Assembly (NCBI GenBank): GCA_023259235.1
Contig: JAHFQQ010000038.1
Span: 1 to 16,575, forward strand
Source of the DNA: Polaromonas sp.
Lineage (GTDB): Bacteria; Pseudomonadota; Gammaproteobacteria; Burkholderiales; Burkholderiaceae_C
Direction: 5' to 3'
DNA length: 16,575 nt
A program made the position numbers and the translations under genes. The notes beneath the pieces were generated by a model. That model was not told the DNA's origin. It did no database searches and saw only the letters and a program-made list of their open reading frames with translations. Below, in pieces: positions 1 to 6,602 of this stretch (the first letter of the stretch is position 1; each line of letters starts with the position of its first letter).

Positions 1-1
1 G

Positions 2-49
2 GCGCGCATTGAGCCTGTCCGGCCCAACTCGTTGCGTGGTCAACCATGA
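2..49 (+). CDS. C-terminal end of an upstream gene (partial)
   Basis: The frame starting at base 2 is open from the window edge and reads ARIEPVRPNSLRGQP before a TGA at 47-49. That stop overlaps the ATG of the next gene as ATGA, the same junction used at the next two gene boundaries of this operon, which is the main reason for choosing this frame. Frame 1 stops at base 12. Frame 3 also runs to a stop, at 52-54, and cannot be excluded. In atu and liu clusters the gene upstream of the hydratase is usually an acyl-CoA dehydrogenase or a carboxyltransferase beta subunit, but 15 residues are too few to identify it. Confidence 0.4.
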   Translation, partial: ARIEPVRPNSLRGQP

Positions 50-852
50 GTGATTATCAAACCCTGCAAGTCCGGTCCGGGGATGGTGCCTGGCATATCA
101 CGCTGAACCGCCCGGAGGTGCGCAACGCCATGTCGCTGCTGATGGTGCAAGAGCTGCGCGCCGTGCTGGCGCAGGCCGAGCAGTCTGGAGCCGCGCGCGT
201 ACTGGTGCTGCGAGGCGCAGGGGATCATTTTTGCGCTGGAGCTGACCTGAAAGACATGGCAGCCGCGCGCATGAAGCAGGCCCAGGCGCCCGCCGGTGCC
301 GACCTCATTGCGCAAGTCAACGCCGCTTTTGGCGAGCTTTGCGTGGCCTATGCCCAAACCGGGCTGGTCGTGGTGGCGGTTTTGCAGGGCAGCGTGATGG
401 GCGGCGGCCTTGGACTGGCTTGCGTGGCCGACATTGCGCTGGCCGATGAAACGGCCAGCTTGCGCTTGCCTGAAGTGACGCTGGGCGTATTGCCCGCGCA
501 GATTGCGCCGTTTCTGGTGCAGCGTCTGGGCTACAGCGAGGCCAGGCGCCTGGCTGTTTGCGCGGTCCGTATCGATGCGCAGCAGGCGTTGGCGCTGCGG
601 CTGGTGCATGGCGTGTATGCCCCTGCCTTGCTCGATGACGCTGTCAACCAGTTGCTGCAGGACATCCTGCAATGCGCGCCGGGGGCCGTGGCGGCTACCA
701 AGGCCTTGATGGCGCTGGCGCTCACCCACGCGCCCGCCGATTTGGTGGAGCACGCCGCGCAGGTGTTTTCTGCCGCTGCGCAGGGGCCCGAAGGCATTGA
801 AGGTGCGCTGGCCTTTATTCAGAAACGCAAGCCTGACTGGGCTGTGGCATGA
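46..852 (+). CDS. Enoyl-CoA hydratase/isomerase family protein, AtuE/LiuC type
   Basis: This 268-residue crotonase-fold protein is probably a 3-methylglutaconyl-CoA or isohexenylglutaconyl-CoA hydratase, adding water to the product of the biotin-dependent carboxylase encoded next door. It has the family hallmarks: NRPEVRNAMS at residues 21-30, the first oxyanion-hole segment FCAGADLKDM at 62-71, and the glycine-rich second segment GSVMGGGLGLA at 115-125. The glutamate matching rat mitochondrial hydratase Glu164 is present (E143, in LPEV), but the position matching Glu144 is glycine (G123). That replacement, together with LPAQIAPF at 149-156 and the FIQKRKPDW tail, fits the LiuC/AtuE branch as recalled, with AtuE the closer resemblance. 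No clear Shine-Dalgarno sequence precedes the start, so translation probably depends on coupling through the ATGA overlap. The family is solid; the exact substrate is inferred from the operon. Confidence 0.88.
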   Translation: MSDYQTLQVRSGDGAWHITLNRPEVRNAMSLLMVQELRAVLAQAEQSGAARVLVLRGAGDHFCAGADLKDMAAARMKQAQAPAGADLIAQVNAAFGELCVAYAQTGLVVVAVLQGSVMGGGLGLACVADIALADETASLRLPEVTLGVLPAQIAPFLVQRLGYSEARRLAVCAVRIDAQQALALRLVHGVYAPALLDDAVNQLLQDILQCAPGAVAATKALMALALTHAPADLVEHAAQVFSAAAQGPEGIEGALAFIQKRKPDWAVA

Positions 853-2915
853 GCTTCAAAAAAATCCTCGTCGCCAACCGCGGTGAAATCGCCTGTCGCG
901 TCATGCGCACGGCACGCGCCCTGGGCTATCGCACGGTGGCTGTTTACTCGGACGCCGACCAGCACGCACCGCATGTCGCGCTGGCCGACGAAGCTGTTTG
1001 CATTGGCGAAGCACCGGCGGCGAGCAGCTATTTGTCGATCGAGGCCCTGCTGAACGCGGCGCGCCAGACTGGTTCCGACGCGGTTCACCCGGGCTACGGG
1101 TTTTTGTCGGAACGGGCTGATTTTGCAGAGGCCTGTGCCGATGCCGGCCTGGTCTTTATCGGTCCACCCGCTTCGGCAATCAGCGCCATGGCGGACAAGG
1201 CCGGCGCAAAGCGGCGCATGCTGGCGGCCGGGGTGCCATGCGTGCCTGGTTATCTGGGTGAAGACCAGAGCACTGAAGGATTGACCGAGCAGGCACATAG
1301 ACTTGGCGCGCCCTTGCTGGTCAAGGCCATCAACGGCGGCGGCGGCCGCGGCATGCGGCTGGTGCGCGATCTGGCTGAACTGCCGCAAGCCATTGCGGGC
1401 GCGCGCCGCGAAGCGCTGCATGCCTTTGGCGATGGCAGCCTGCTGCTGGAACGCCTGATTGAAAATGGTCGGCACATCGAAGTTCAGGTTTTCGCCGATG
1501 CTCATGGCAACGCCGTGCATCTGGGGGAGCGCGACTGCACCGCACAGCGGCGGCATCAGAAAATGATTGAGGAAGCGCCCGCTCCCGGCATGACGCCAGC
1601 CTTGCGCCAGCAGATGGGTCAAGCGGCGGTGGCGGCGGCGCGGGCGGTGAACTATGTCGGCGCGGGCACGGTGGAATTCATCGTTGAGCAGCATCTGCGG
1701 GAGGGCGCGTCAAGCAAGGAGACCAGCGAGCGCCGCGCCGGGCCGCCCCAAGCAAGCGTGGGGGCCTTTTACTTTCTGGAGATGAACACGCGCTTGCAGG
1801 TGGAGCATCCCGTCACGGAATGTGTCACCGGGCTGGATCTGGTGGAGTGGCAATTGCGTATTGCGGCAGGCGAGCCGCTGCCCCTGAAGCAGGACGCGAT
1901 TGAATTTCATGGGCATGCGATAGAGGTGCGCCTGTATGCCGAGGACCCCTACGACGGCTTCACGCCGCAAACCGGCGCGGTGCGCTACTGGAGGCCGCAA
2001 CAGGCGTTGGCCGGACGCGGGCGCGGGCAGTGCGCCTACGGTGAAGTACGGATTGATTCCGGCATTCAGGAAGGCGGGCAGATCAGCCCATACTACGACC
2101 CGCTGGTCGCCAAGCTGATTGCGCATGGGCGTGATCGCAATGACGCGATTCGCCGTCTGACGGCCTTGCTCGATGACGCGCCGCTGCTGGGCGTTCGGAA
2201 CAACGCTGCGTTTTTGCGCGACTTGCTCGATCACCCGGCTTTTCGCGAAACGGTCATGCACACCACCTTGATTGACCAATGGCTGCTTGAAAGCGCGCCT
2301 CAGCTGCAGCGGCCCGAGCCGGATGCCCTGGTGTGGGCACTGGCGGCGGCAGCGCTGACGGCCCAAAATACTGGCGTCTGCCGGCCAGCCAGTGTGGCTG
2401 CCTGGGGCTTGACGCTGACCCAACCCTTGTCCGCGGAGTGTCGTGCCTTAAGGGTCAGGCCCCAGGGCGCACAGGTGAGCGTGACGCTCAACGCGGGCCA
2501 GACCTTCGAGTTTGAATCGGTGCAGTTGCAAGAGCACAAGCTGAGCTACTTGTTGGGTGGCGTGCAGCGTCATTGCACTTGCCTGGTGCGGGATGGCTCG
2601 GTCACCCTGGCCCTGGGTGCCACGGTTTATGAATTCAATGAAGTGTCAGCCTATCCACACACCAATCAGGCGCTGGACCCGCGCCAGCTGCGCTCGCCGG
2701 TGGCAGGGACAGTCAGCGCGATTGCGGTGGCGGTTGGAGACACCGTGTCCGCCGGTCAGCCGCTGCTGTGTGTTGAAGCCATGAAAATGGAAATGTGGCT
2801 CAGTGCCCGCGCCGACGGCACGGTGCGCGCCGTGCATGCGCAATTGCAGGGCAGTGTTGCCGCTGGCAGCCTGCTCGCGGAAATTGATATTGACCAGGAA
2901 GAAATAGAGCCATGA
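849..2915 (+). CDS. Biotin carboxylase/BCCP alpha subunit of an acyl-CoA carboxylase (methylcrotonyl- or geranyl-CoA type, LiuD/AtuF-like)
   Basis: This 688-residue subunit carboxylates its own biotin with ATP and bicarbonate and passes the carboxyl group to a beta subunit not in this window. The biotin carboxylase N-domain starts at residue 1 (KKILVANRGEIACRVMRTAR). The ATP-grasp part has the glycine-rich loop GGGGRGMRLV near 164-173 and the catalytic block EMNTRLQVEHPVTE from residue 311. The C-terminal biotinyl domain has EAMKMEM with biotinyl lysine K646. Length and layout match MccA/LiuD/AtuF rather than AccC, which lacks the biotinyl domain. The gene overlaps the hydratase stop and the next start as ATGA, so the three genes are probably one translationally coupled unit. 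Oddly, the two metal/ATP glutamates that are 12 residues apart in E. coli AccC (276 and 288) are 35 apart here (E276 and E311), because about 23 extra residues rich in S, R, G and P lie between them. Confidence 0.92.
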   Translation: MSFKKILVANRGEIACRVMRTARALGYRTVAVYSDADQHAPHVALADEAVCIGEAPAASSYLSIEALLNAARQTGSDAVHPGYGFLSERADFAEACADAGLVFIGPPASAISAMADKAGAKRRMLAAGVPCVPGYLGEDQSTEGLTEQAHRLGAPLLVKAINGGGGRGMRLVRDLAELPQAIAGARREALHAFGDGSLLLERLIENGRHIEVQVFADAHGNAVHLGERDCTAQRRHQKMIEEAPAPGMTPALRQQMGQAAVAAARAVNYVGAGTVEFIVEQHLREGASSKETSERRAGPPQASVGAFYFLEMNTRLQVEHPVTECVTGLDLVEWQLRIAAGEPLPLKQDAIEFHGHAIEVRLYAEDPYDGFTPQTGAVRYWRPQQALAGRGRGQCAYGEVRIDSGIQEGGQISPYYDPLVAKLIAHGRDRNDAIRRLTALLDDAPLLGVRNNAAFLRDLLDHPAFRETVMHTTLIDQWLLESAPQLQRPEPDALVWALAAAALTAQNTGVCRPASVAAWGLTLTQPLSAECRALRVRPQGAQVSVTLNAGQTFEFESVQLQEHKLSYLLGGVQRHCTCLVRDGSVTLALGATVYEFNEVSAYPHTNQALDPRQLRSPVAGTVSAIAVAVGDTVSAGQPLLCVEAMKMEMWLSARADGTVRAVHAQLQGSVAAGSLLAEIDIDQEEIEP
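1692..1766 (+). repeat. Probable in-frame inserted repeat segment in the carboxylase gene
   Basis: This stretch encodes the extra residues (about 282-304) of the biotin carboxylase subunit. It holds two direct copies of CAAGCAAG (1711-1718 and 1749-1756) and a GC-rich hairpin whose core is CCCCA (1746-1750) against TGGGG (1759-1763) around an 8-base loop, with partial pairing of GGCC and GGCC-like flanks. The peptide (ASSKETSERRAGPPQAS) is low in hydrophobic residues and unlike the rest of the domain. It resembles, from memory, GC-rich intergenic repeats common in Comamonadaceae genomes; no second copy was seen in this window, so repeat status is inferred. Confidence 0.4.
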
Positions 2916-3790
2916 CGCAGTCCAAAGCAATTCTCACCTGTGCCCTGACCGGTGTCCTCACCAACCCGCGGCAGCACCCGGTGCCGGTCACGCCAGCCGA
3001 AATGGCGAGCCAGGCCCGCCAGGCGTTCAACGCGGGCGCATCCATCATGCATGTGCATGTTCGCAGCCAGCAGGAGGGCCTGGGCCACCTGCCAAGTTGG
3101 GACCCGGATGTGGCGCAGCAGGTGGTTGACGCGATACGCCAGGCTTGCCCGGGCGTCATCATCAACCTCACCACGGGAGTGATCGGCCCGGACATCAGCG
3201 GGCCGCTGGCGTGCATTCGCCGGGTACGCCCGGAAATTGCGGCGTGCAACGCCGGCAGCCTGAACTACCTCAAGATCCGGGAAGACGGCCGGTGGGCCTG
3301 GCCGCCCATGGTGTTTGACAACCCGGTGGGCAAGGTCGATCAGTTTCTTGAGGTCATGGACGAATGCCATGCCCATCCGGAGTTCGAATGCTTTGACGTG
3401 GGAATTGTTCGGGCGGTGGGCCTGTACATCAAGGCCGGCATGCTGCGCCCGGGCATGGGCCGCCCGGAATACAACCTGGTCATGGGCGTGGCATCGGGCA
3501 TGCCGTGCGATGCGCAATTGCTGGAGCTGTTGCCGCGCTGGATGGCGCCTGACGCGGTGTGGCAAACCACCCTGATCGGCCGCGCGGAAATCTGGCCGGT
3601 ACACCAAAAAACCGCCGAGCTCGGCGGCATGCTGCGCACGGGTCTGGAAGATACCTTTTACCTGCCCGGCGGTGCCAGCGCCCGTGGCAATGGCGAGCTG
3701 ATCGAGGCGCTGGCACAGTGCGCCCGCGAGGCCGGGCGTGACATCGCTTCTGCTGCCGAGGCTCGGCAGATTCTGGGTCTGCGGACCTGA
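2912..3790 (+). CDS. Beta-keto acid cleavage enzyme, BKACE (DUF849) family
   Basis: This 292-residue TIM-barrel metalloenzyme belongs to the family of Kce, the 3-keto-5-aminohexanoate cleavage enzyme of lysine fermentation. BKACE enzymes use zinc to condense a beta-keto acid with acetyl-CoA, releasing acetoacetate and a new CoA ester. Visible family features are the N-terminal strand ILTCALTG (7-14), the zinc-ligand pair in HVHVR (H47 and H49), the acidic segment PEFECFDVG (156-164), and GLED (244-247), whose glutamate E246 is the expected third zinc ligand. The start overlaps the carboxylase stop as ATGA and is preceded by AGGAAG at a workable distance. The substrate cannot be deduced; the operon suggests a keto acid from leucine-like or acyclic-terpenoid degradation. 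It occupies the position where liu operons encode HMG-CoA lyase, a different TIM-barrel lyase lacking the DUF849 motifs seen here. Confidence 0.9.
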   Translation: MTQSKAILTCALTGVLTNPRQHPVPVTPAEMASQARQAFNAGASIMHVHVRSQQEGLGHLPSWDPDVAQQVVDAIRQACPGVIINLTTGVIGPDISGPLACIRRVRPEIAACNAGSLNYLKIREDGRWAWPPMVFDNPVGKVDQFLEVMDECHAHPEFECFDVGIVRAVGLYIKAGMLRPGMGRPEYNLVMGVASGMPCDAQLLELLPRWMAPDAVWQTTLIGRAEIWPVHQKTAELGGMLRTGLEDTFYLPGGASARGNGELIEALAQCAREAGRDIASAAEARQILGLRT

Positions 3791-3975
3791 GACGGATTGG
3801 CCACATTCAAAAGTTCAGTGTCGTTGCCGGCAGTTTTTCCGTTGAAAATGGCTGCCTGGCCGCGCCGCAGGAAATTCGCCGCGACGCAATGTGGTACAAA
3901 AACAGCCTGCATCCCTGACCGGGGAGAGGCACCAAAAAGCACAATGAAACCGTCACAAACGCAGGCAACCCCTTC

Positions 3976-4059
3976 ATGAACATTGTCATTAGCGGTGGCA
4001 CCGGTAAGGTCGGCAATGCAATCGAGCACGATCTTGCTCATGTCTTTTCAGGTCATTGA
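3976..4059 (+). pseudogene. N-terminal relic of a Rossmann-fold (SDR-like) dehydrogenase
   Basis: This 27-codon frame begins MNIVISGGTGKVGNA, a textbook first beta strand plus dinucleotide loop (GGTGKVG) of an NAD(P)-dependent epimerase/SDR, then changes character and stops at TGA 4057-4059. Its ATG overlaps the stop of a preceding frame ending MKPSQTQATPS (ATG at 3944), again as ATGA. On the other strand a frame starting MSKIVLD (ATG complement at 4039-4041) reads toward the same point, as if two truncated genes meet near 4015. The simplest reading is a deletion scar. The surrounding 285 bases (3791-4075) between BKACE and the SDR gene contain nothing else I can name. Chance resemblance of so short a stretch is possible. 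Confidence 0.4.
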
Positions 4060-4075
4060 ATGCCGCGGCCCCGCG

Positions 4076-4837
4076 TCAGACACAACGCGCGCCATCGACC
4101 TCGATGCAGACGCCGCTGATGAAGGCGGCTTCGTCGCTGGCCAGGTAGAGCACGGCGTTGGCCACATCCAGTGCTGTCGAAAAACGCCCCAGCGGGATGC
4201 TGGCGCGAAATTTGGCCTTCCGTTCTTCATCCAGCGGACCGCCGGCGAACTCGACGGACAAACCGGTATCCGGGTTGAACACCGGGTTGACGCAGTTCAC
4301 GCGAATGTTGTCGGGCCCGAGTTCGGCTGCCAGTGACTTCGAGGTGATGATGACGGCGCCTTTCGAGCCGTTGTACCAGGTCAGGCCAGGGCGTGGGCGC
4401 ACGCCAGCCGTCGAGGCGATGTTGATGAAACAGCCGCCGCCCTGGGCCCGAAACAGCGGCGCGGCATGAATGGTTGCGAGGTAGATGCTTTTGACGTTGA
4501 CCGCATAGCATTTGTCAAACTCGTCTTCGCTGACTTCGAGCGCCGGACGGTTACGGTGCGTCCAGCCCGCGTTGCTGACCATCACGTCGAGCCTGCCGTG
4601 GCGCTGCCGAGCCGCATCGACCAGTGCCTTGACATCGGCCGACCGGGTGACGTCGGCCGAAAAAAACGAGGCTCTGCCGCCCGCGGCGTTGATACCGGCC
4701 ACAACCTTCTCGCCGATGGACGCATTGATGTCGTTGACGATGATTTGGGCGCCCTCGGCTGCCAGCCGCCTGGCAATGCCTTCGCCGATGCCGCCGCCCG
4801 CTCCGGTGACGATGATGGATTTGTCTTGAAGCCGCAT
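4076..4837 (-). CDS. Short-chain dehydrogenase/reductase (SDR), classical type
   Basis: This 253-residue cytoplasmic oxidoreductase should interconvert an alcohol and a carbonyl compound with a nicotinamide cofactor. It has the cofactor loop TGAGGGIGEG (11-20), NAG (89-91), the structural asparagine N114, and the catalytic set S142, Y155 and K159 (in YNGSK). The acidic D36 at the end of the second strand (VNDIN) favours NAD(H) over NADP(H). The start at the methionine of MRLQDKS is chosen because it precedes the first Rossmann strand by the usual distance and has AGGAG eight bases upstream on its strand; a longer open frame to 4888 lacks this support. The gene lies 79 bases downstream of the aldehyde dehydrogenase on the same strand, so the pair probably acts in sequence on one substrate, alcohol to aldehyde to acid. 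Substrate unknown; a 3-oxoacyl reductase-like role is also possible. Confidence 0.9.
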   Translation of the reverse strand: MRLQDKSIIVTGAGGGIGEGIARRLAAEGAQIIVNDINASIGEKVVAGINAAGGRASFFSADVTRSADVKALVDAARQRHGRLDVMVSNAGWTHRNRPALEVSEDEFDKCYAVNVKSIYLATIHAAPLFRAQGGGCFINIASTAGVRPRPGLTWYNGSKGAVIITSKSLAAELGPDNIRVNCVNPVFNPDTGLSVEFAGGPLDEERKAKFRASIPLGRFSTALDVANAVLYLASDEAAFISGVCIEVDGARCV

Positions 4838-4916
4838 GGGATTGTCTCCTGATGAAATGCAAGAATGGCGCGCCATCAGCGGCAGCACGCCGGACGGCGC
4901 GGGGTGCCGCGCGGCC

Positions 4917-6350
4917 TCAGTCGTGCTTGATGGAAATGGTTTTCAGCACGGTGAAGCCGTAGAGGGCTTCGAAGCCCTTTTCACGGCCATGGCCACTGGC
5001 CTTGACGCCGCCGAACGGCAGCTCGATGCCGCCGCCGGCACCGTAGTTGTTGATGAATACCTGACCACAGCGAAGCTTGCGCGCCAGCCGCATTTGCCGC
5101 GCTCCATCACGGCTCCAGATGCTTGCGACCAGGCCGAAGGCAGTGCCGTTGGCCAGTTGCAAGGCGTGCGCCTCGTCGTCGAACGGCATGGCAGCGATCA
5201 CCGGGCCGAACACTTCTTCCTGCGCCAGCCGGTGCCCGGCCGGGACATCGCGCACCAGCGTGGGGGCCTGGTAAAATCCGGTCTTCGGCGCTTCGGCCAC
5301 GATCTGGCCCTGGCTCGCGATTGGCAGGCCATCGTGGCGCACCTCGTCCAGAAAGCCGGCAACGCGCTGCAGTTGGGTCTGGCGGATCAGCGGCCCGCAA
5401 TCGAGGTCCATGCTCGCCGGGCCCACGCGCAGCTTGCCGAAGGCCACGGACAGCCGGGCCACGACCTCCTCATAGGCGCTGCGTTCCACCAGCAAGCGGC
5501 TGCCGGCCGAGCAGGTCTGGCCGGCGTTCTGTACGATGGCGTTGACCACAACTGGCAGCATCGCCTCGAAGTCGGCATCGGCAAACACGATCTGGGGTGA
5601 CTTGCCGCCCAGCTCCAGCGTGACCGGGGTGTGGTTTTCCGCAGCGTCGCATGCCACCACCTTGCCAATGGCAGGCGAGCCGGTGAAGGATACATGGTCG
5701 ATGCCCGGGTGCCTGACCAGTGCATCGCCCGCTTCGTGACCGTAGCCTGTGACGATGTTCAGCGCACCTTCCGGAAAACCCGCTTGCGCCGCCAGCTCGG
5801 CCACCCGCAGCAACGACAGGCAGGCATCTTCGGCGGGCTTGACCACGCAGGCGTTGCCAGCGGCAAGGGCTGCGCCCAGACTGCGCCCGAATATCTGCAG
5901 CGGGTAGTTCCAGGGAATGATGTGGCCGGTCACGCCGTGCGGCTCATGGATCGTGAGCACGGTGTAGCCGTTCTGGTAGGGAATGGTCTGGCCGTGCAGC
6001 TTGTCGGCCGCGCCGGCATAAAACTCGAAATAGCGGGCCACCGCCGCCGCGTCCGCGCGCGCCTGCTTGAGCGGCTTGCCACAGTCGCGCGCTTCGAGCT
6101 GCGCCAGCTCTTCGGCATGGTCAAGCATTTTCTGCGCGAGCTTTTGCAGCAGGTGTCCGCGCTCGGCCGCGCTCAGGCGACCCCACGCACCTTCATGGGC
6201 GGCACGAGCGGTCCGCACGGCGAGGTCGATGTCGCTGGCATTGCCGCGTGCCAGGGACTCGAACGGCTGGCCGTCCGAGGGGTCGATGACCGGGATGGAC
6301 TCCCCGGATGAGGGGGCAACCCACTGGTTGCCAATGAAATGCTGCTTCAT
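4917..6350 (-). CDS. NAD(P)+-dependent aldehyde dehydrogenase
   Basis: This 477-residue cytoplasmic enzyme of the ALDH superfamily oxidises an aldehyde to the carboxylic acid. Seen directly are the oxyanion asparagine in PWNYP (N148), the cofactor lysine in VKPAED (K171), SFTGSPAIGK (221-230), the general base in LELGGK (E246), the nucleophile in QNAGQTCSAGSRLL (C280), EEVFGP, and the late GGVKASGHGREKG motif. All key residues are intact and the length is usual. The frame is open upstream to a GTG at 6395, but MKQHFIGNQW is the better start: it matches the family N-terminus, and the predicted transcription start near 6398 would leave almost no leader for the longer form. The Shine-Dalgarno AAGG lies very close to this ATG, so initiation may be weak. 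It heads the -strand pair with the SDR gene. It resembles betaine-aldehyde/amino-aldehyde-type ALDHs only generally, so I give no substrate. Confidence 0.92.
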   Translation of the reverse strand: MKQHFIGNQWVAPSSGESIPVIDPSDGQPFESLARGNASDIDLAVRTARAAHEGAWGRLSAAERGHLLQKLAQKMLDHAEELAQLEARDCGKPLKQARADAAAVARYFEFYAGAADKLHGQTIPYQNGYTVLTIHEPHGVTGHIIPWNYPLQIFGRSLGAALAAGNACVVKPAEDACLSLLRVAELAAQAGFPEGALNIVTGYGHEAGDALVRHPGIDHVSFTGSPAIGKVVACDAAENHTPVTLELGGKSPQIVFADADFEAMLPVVVNAIVQNAGQTCSAGSRLLVERSAYEEVVARLSVAFGKLRVGPASMDLDCGPLIRQTQLQRVAGFLDEVRHDGLPIASQGQIVAEAPKTGFYQAPTLVRDVPAGHRLAQEEVFGPVIAAMPFDDEAHALQLANGTAFGLVASIWSRDGARQMRLARKLRCGQVFINNYGAGGGIELPFGGVKASGHGREKGFEALYGFTVLKTISIKHD

Positions 6351-6404
6351 GCCTTTTTGACGTGATTTGCCCCAAGCCTGCTGGCACTGCCTCACGGGAT
6401 GTTT

Positions 6405-6433
6405 ATCGTAAGAGGCAGAATCATAGTTGTCAA
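6405..6433 (-). promoter_or_regulatory. Sigma70-like promoter for the ALDH-SDR pair
   Basis: On the - strand, TTGACA (complement of 6428-6433, a perfect -35 box) is followed after 17 bases by TACGAT (complement of 6405-6410, four of six matches to TATAAT). Transcription would begin near 6398, giving a leader of about 48 bases before the ALDH ATG at 6350. It sits in the intergenic space between the divergent ALDH and GntR genes, in a patch much richer in A and T than the rest of the window. Confidence 0.6.
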
Positions 6434-6456
6434 TTAATTTTACTGATTTGATGATT
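6419..6456. promoter_or_regulatory. Candidate operator region between ALDH and the GntR regulator
   Basis: An inverted repeat AATCAT (6419-6424) / ATGATT (6451-6456) flanks the palindrome AATTAATT (6432-6439) and encloses the -35 box of the ALDH promoter. A poorer + strand match, TTGTCA at 6427-6432 with GATGAT 17 bases on, would make the divergent promoters overlap. Binding by the adjacent GntR protein is a natural guess, but no canonical FadR-type half-sites are obvious. Confidence 0.3.
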
Positions 6457-6602
6457 ATGGTCAGAGCACATAAGGCAAAGGACTGGATGTCTTCCGGGGT
6501 TGAAAGTAAACTTTATTGACTTCATGGATTCAATCCCGTGCTCGCAGGCATGCGAGCCCCCTGATAATCCGGCAGATACCCCAACCGCGCAAAGACAACC
6601 TG

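Noticed and set aside
819..1694. A nearly 300-codon antisense frame opposite the carboxylase gene
   Set aside because: Low-complexity His/Arg/Ala-rich translation without motifs; shadow of the biotin carboxylase coding sequence.
3825..3856. TGCCGGCA palindrome followed by GTTTTT, with a GGCAG/CTGCC stem, as a terminator after BKACE
   Set aside because: The palindrome has no loop, the alternative stem has only five pairs around an 18-base loop, and the T run lies inside that loop. Not convincing as an intrinsic terminator.
6351..6395. A longer aldehyde dehydrogenase starting at GTG 6395
   Set aside because: The 15 added residues do not resemble ALDH N-termini, the GTG has no ribosome site, and it lies almost at the predicted transcription start.
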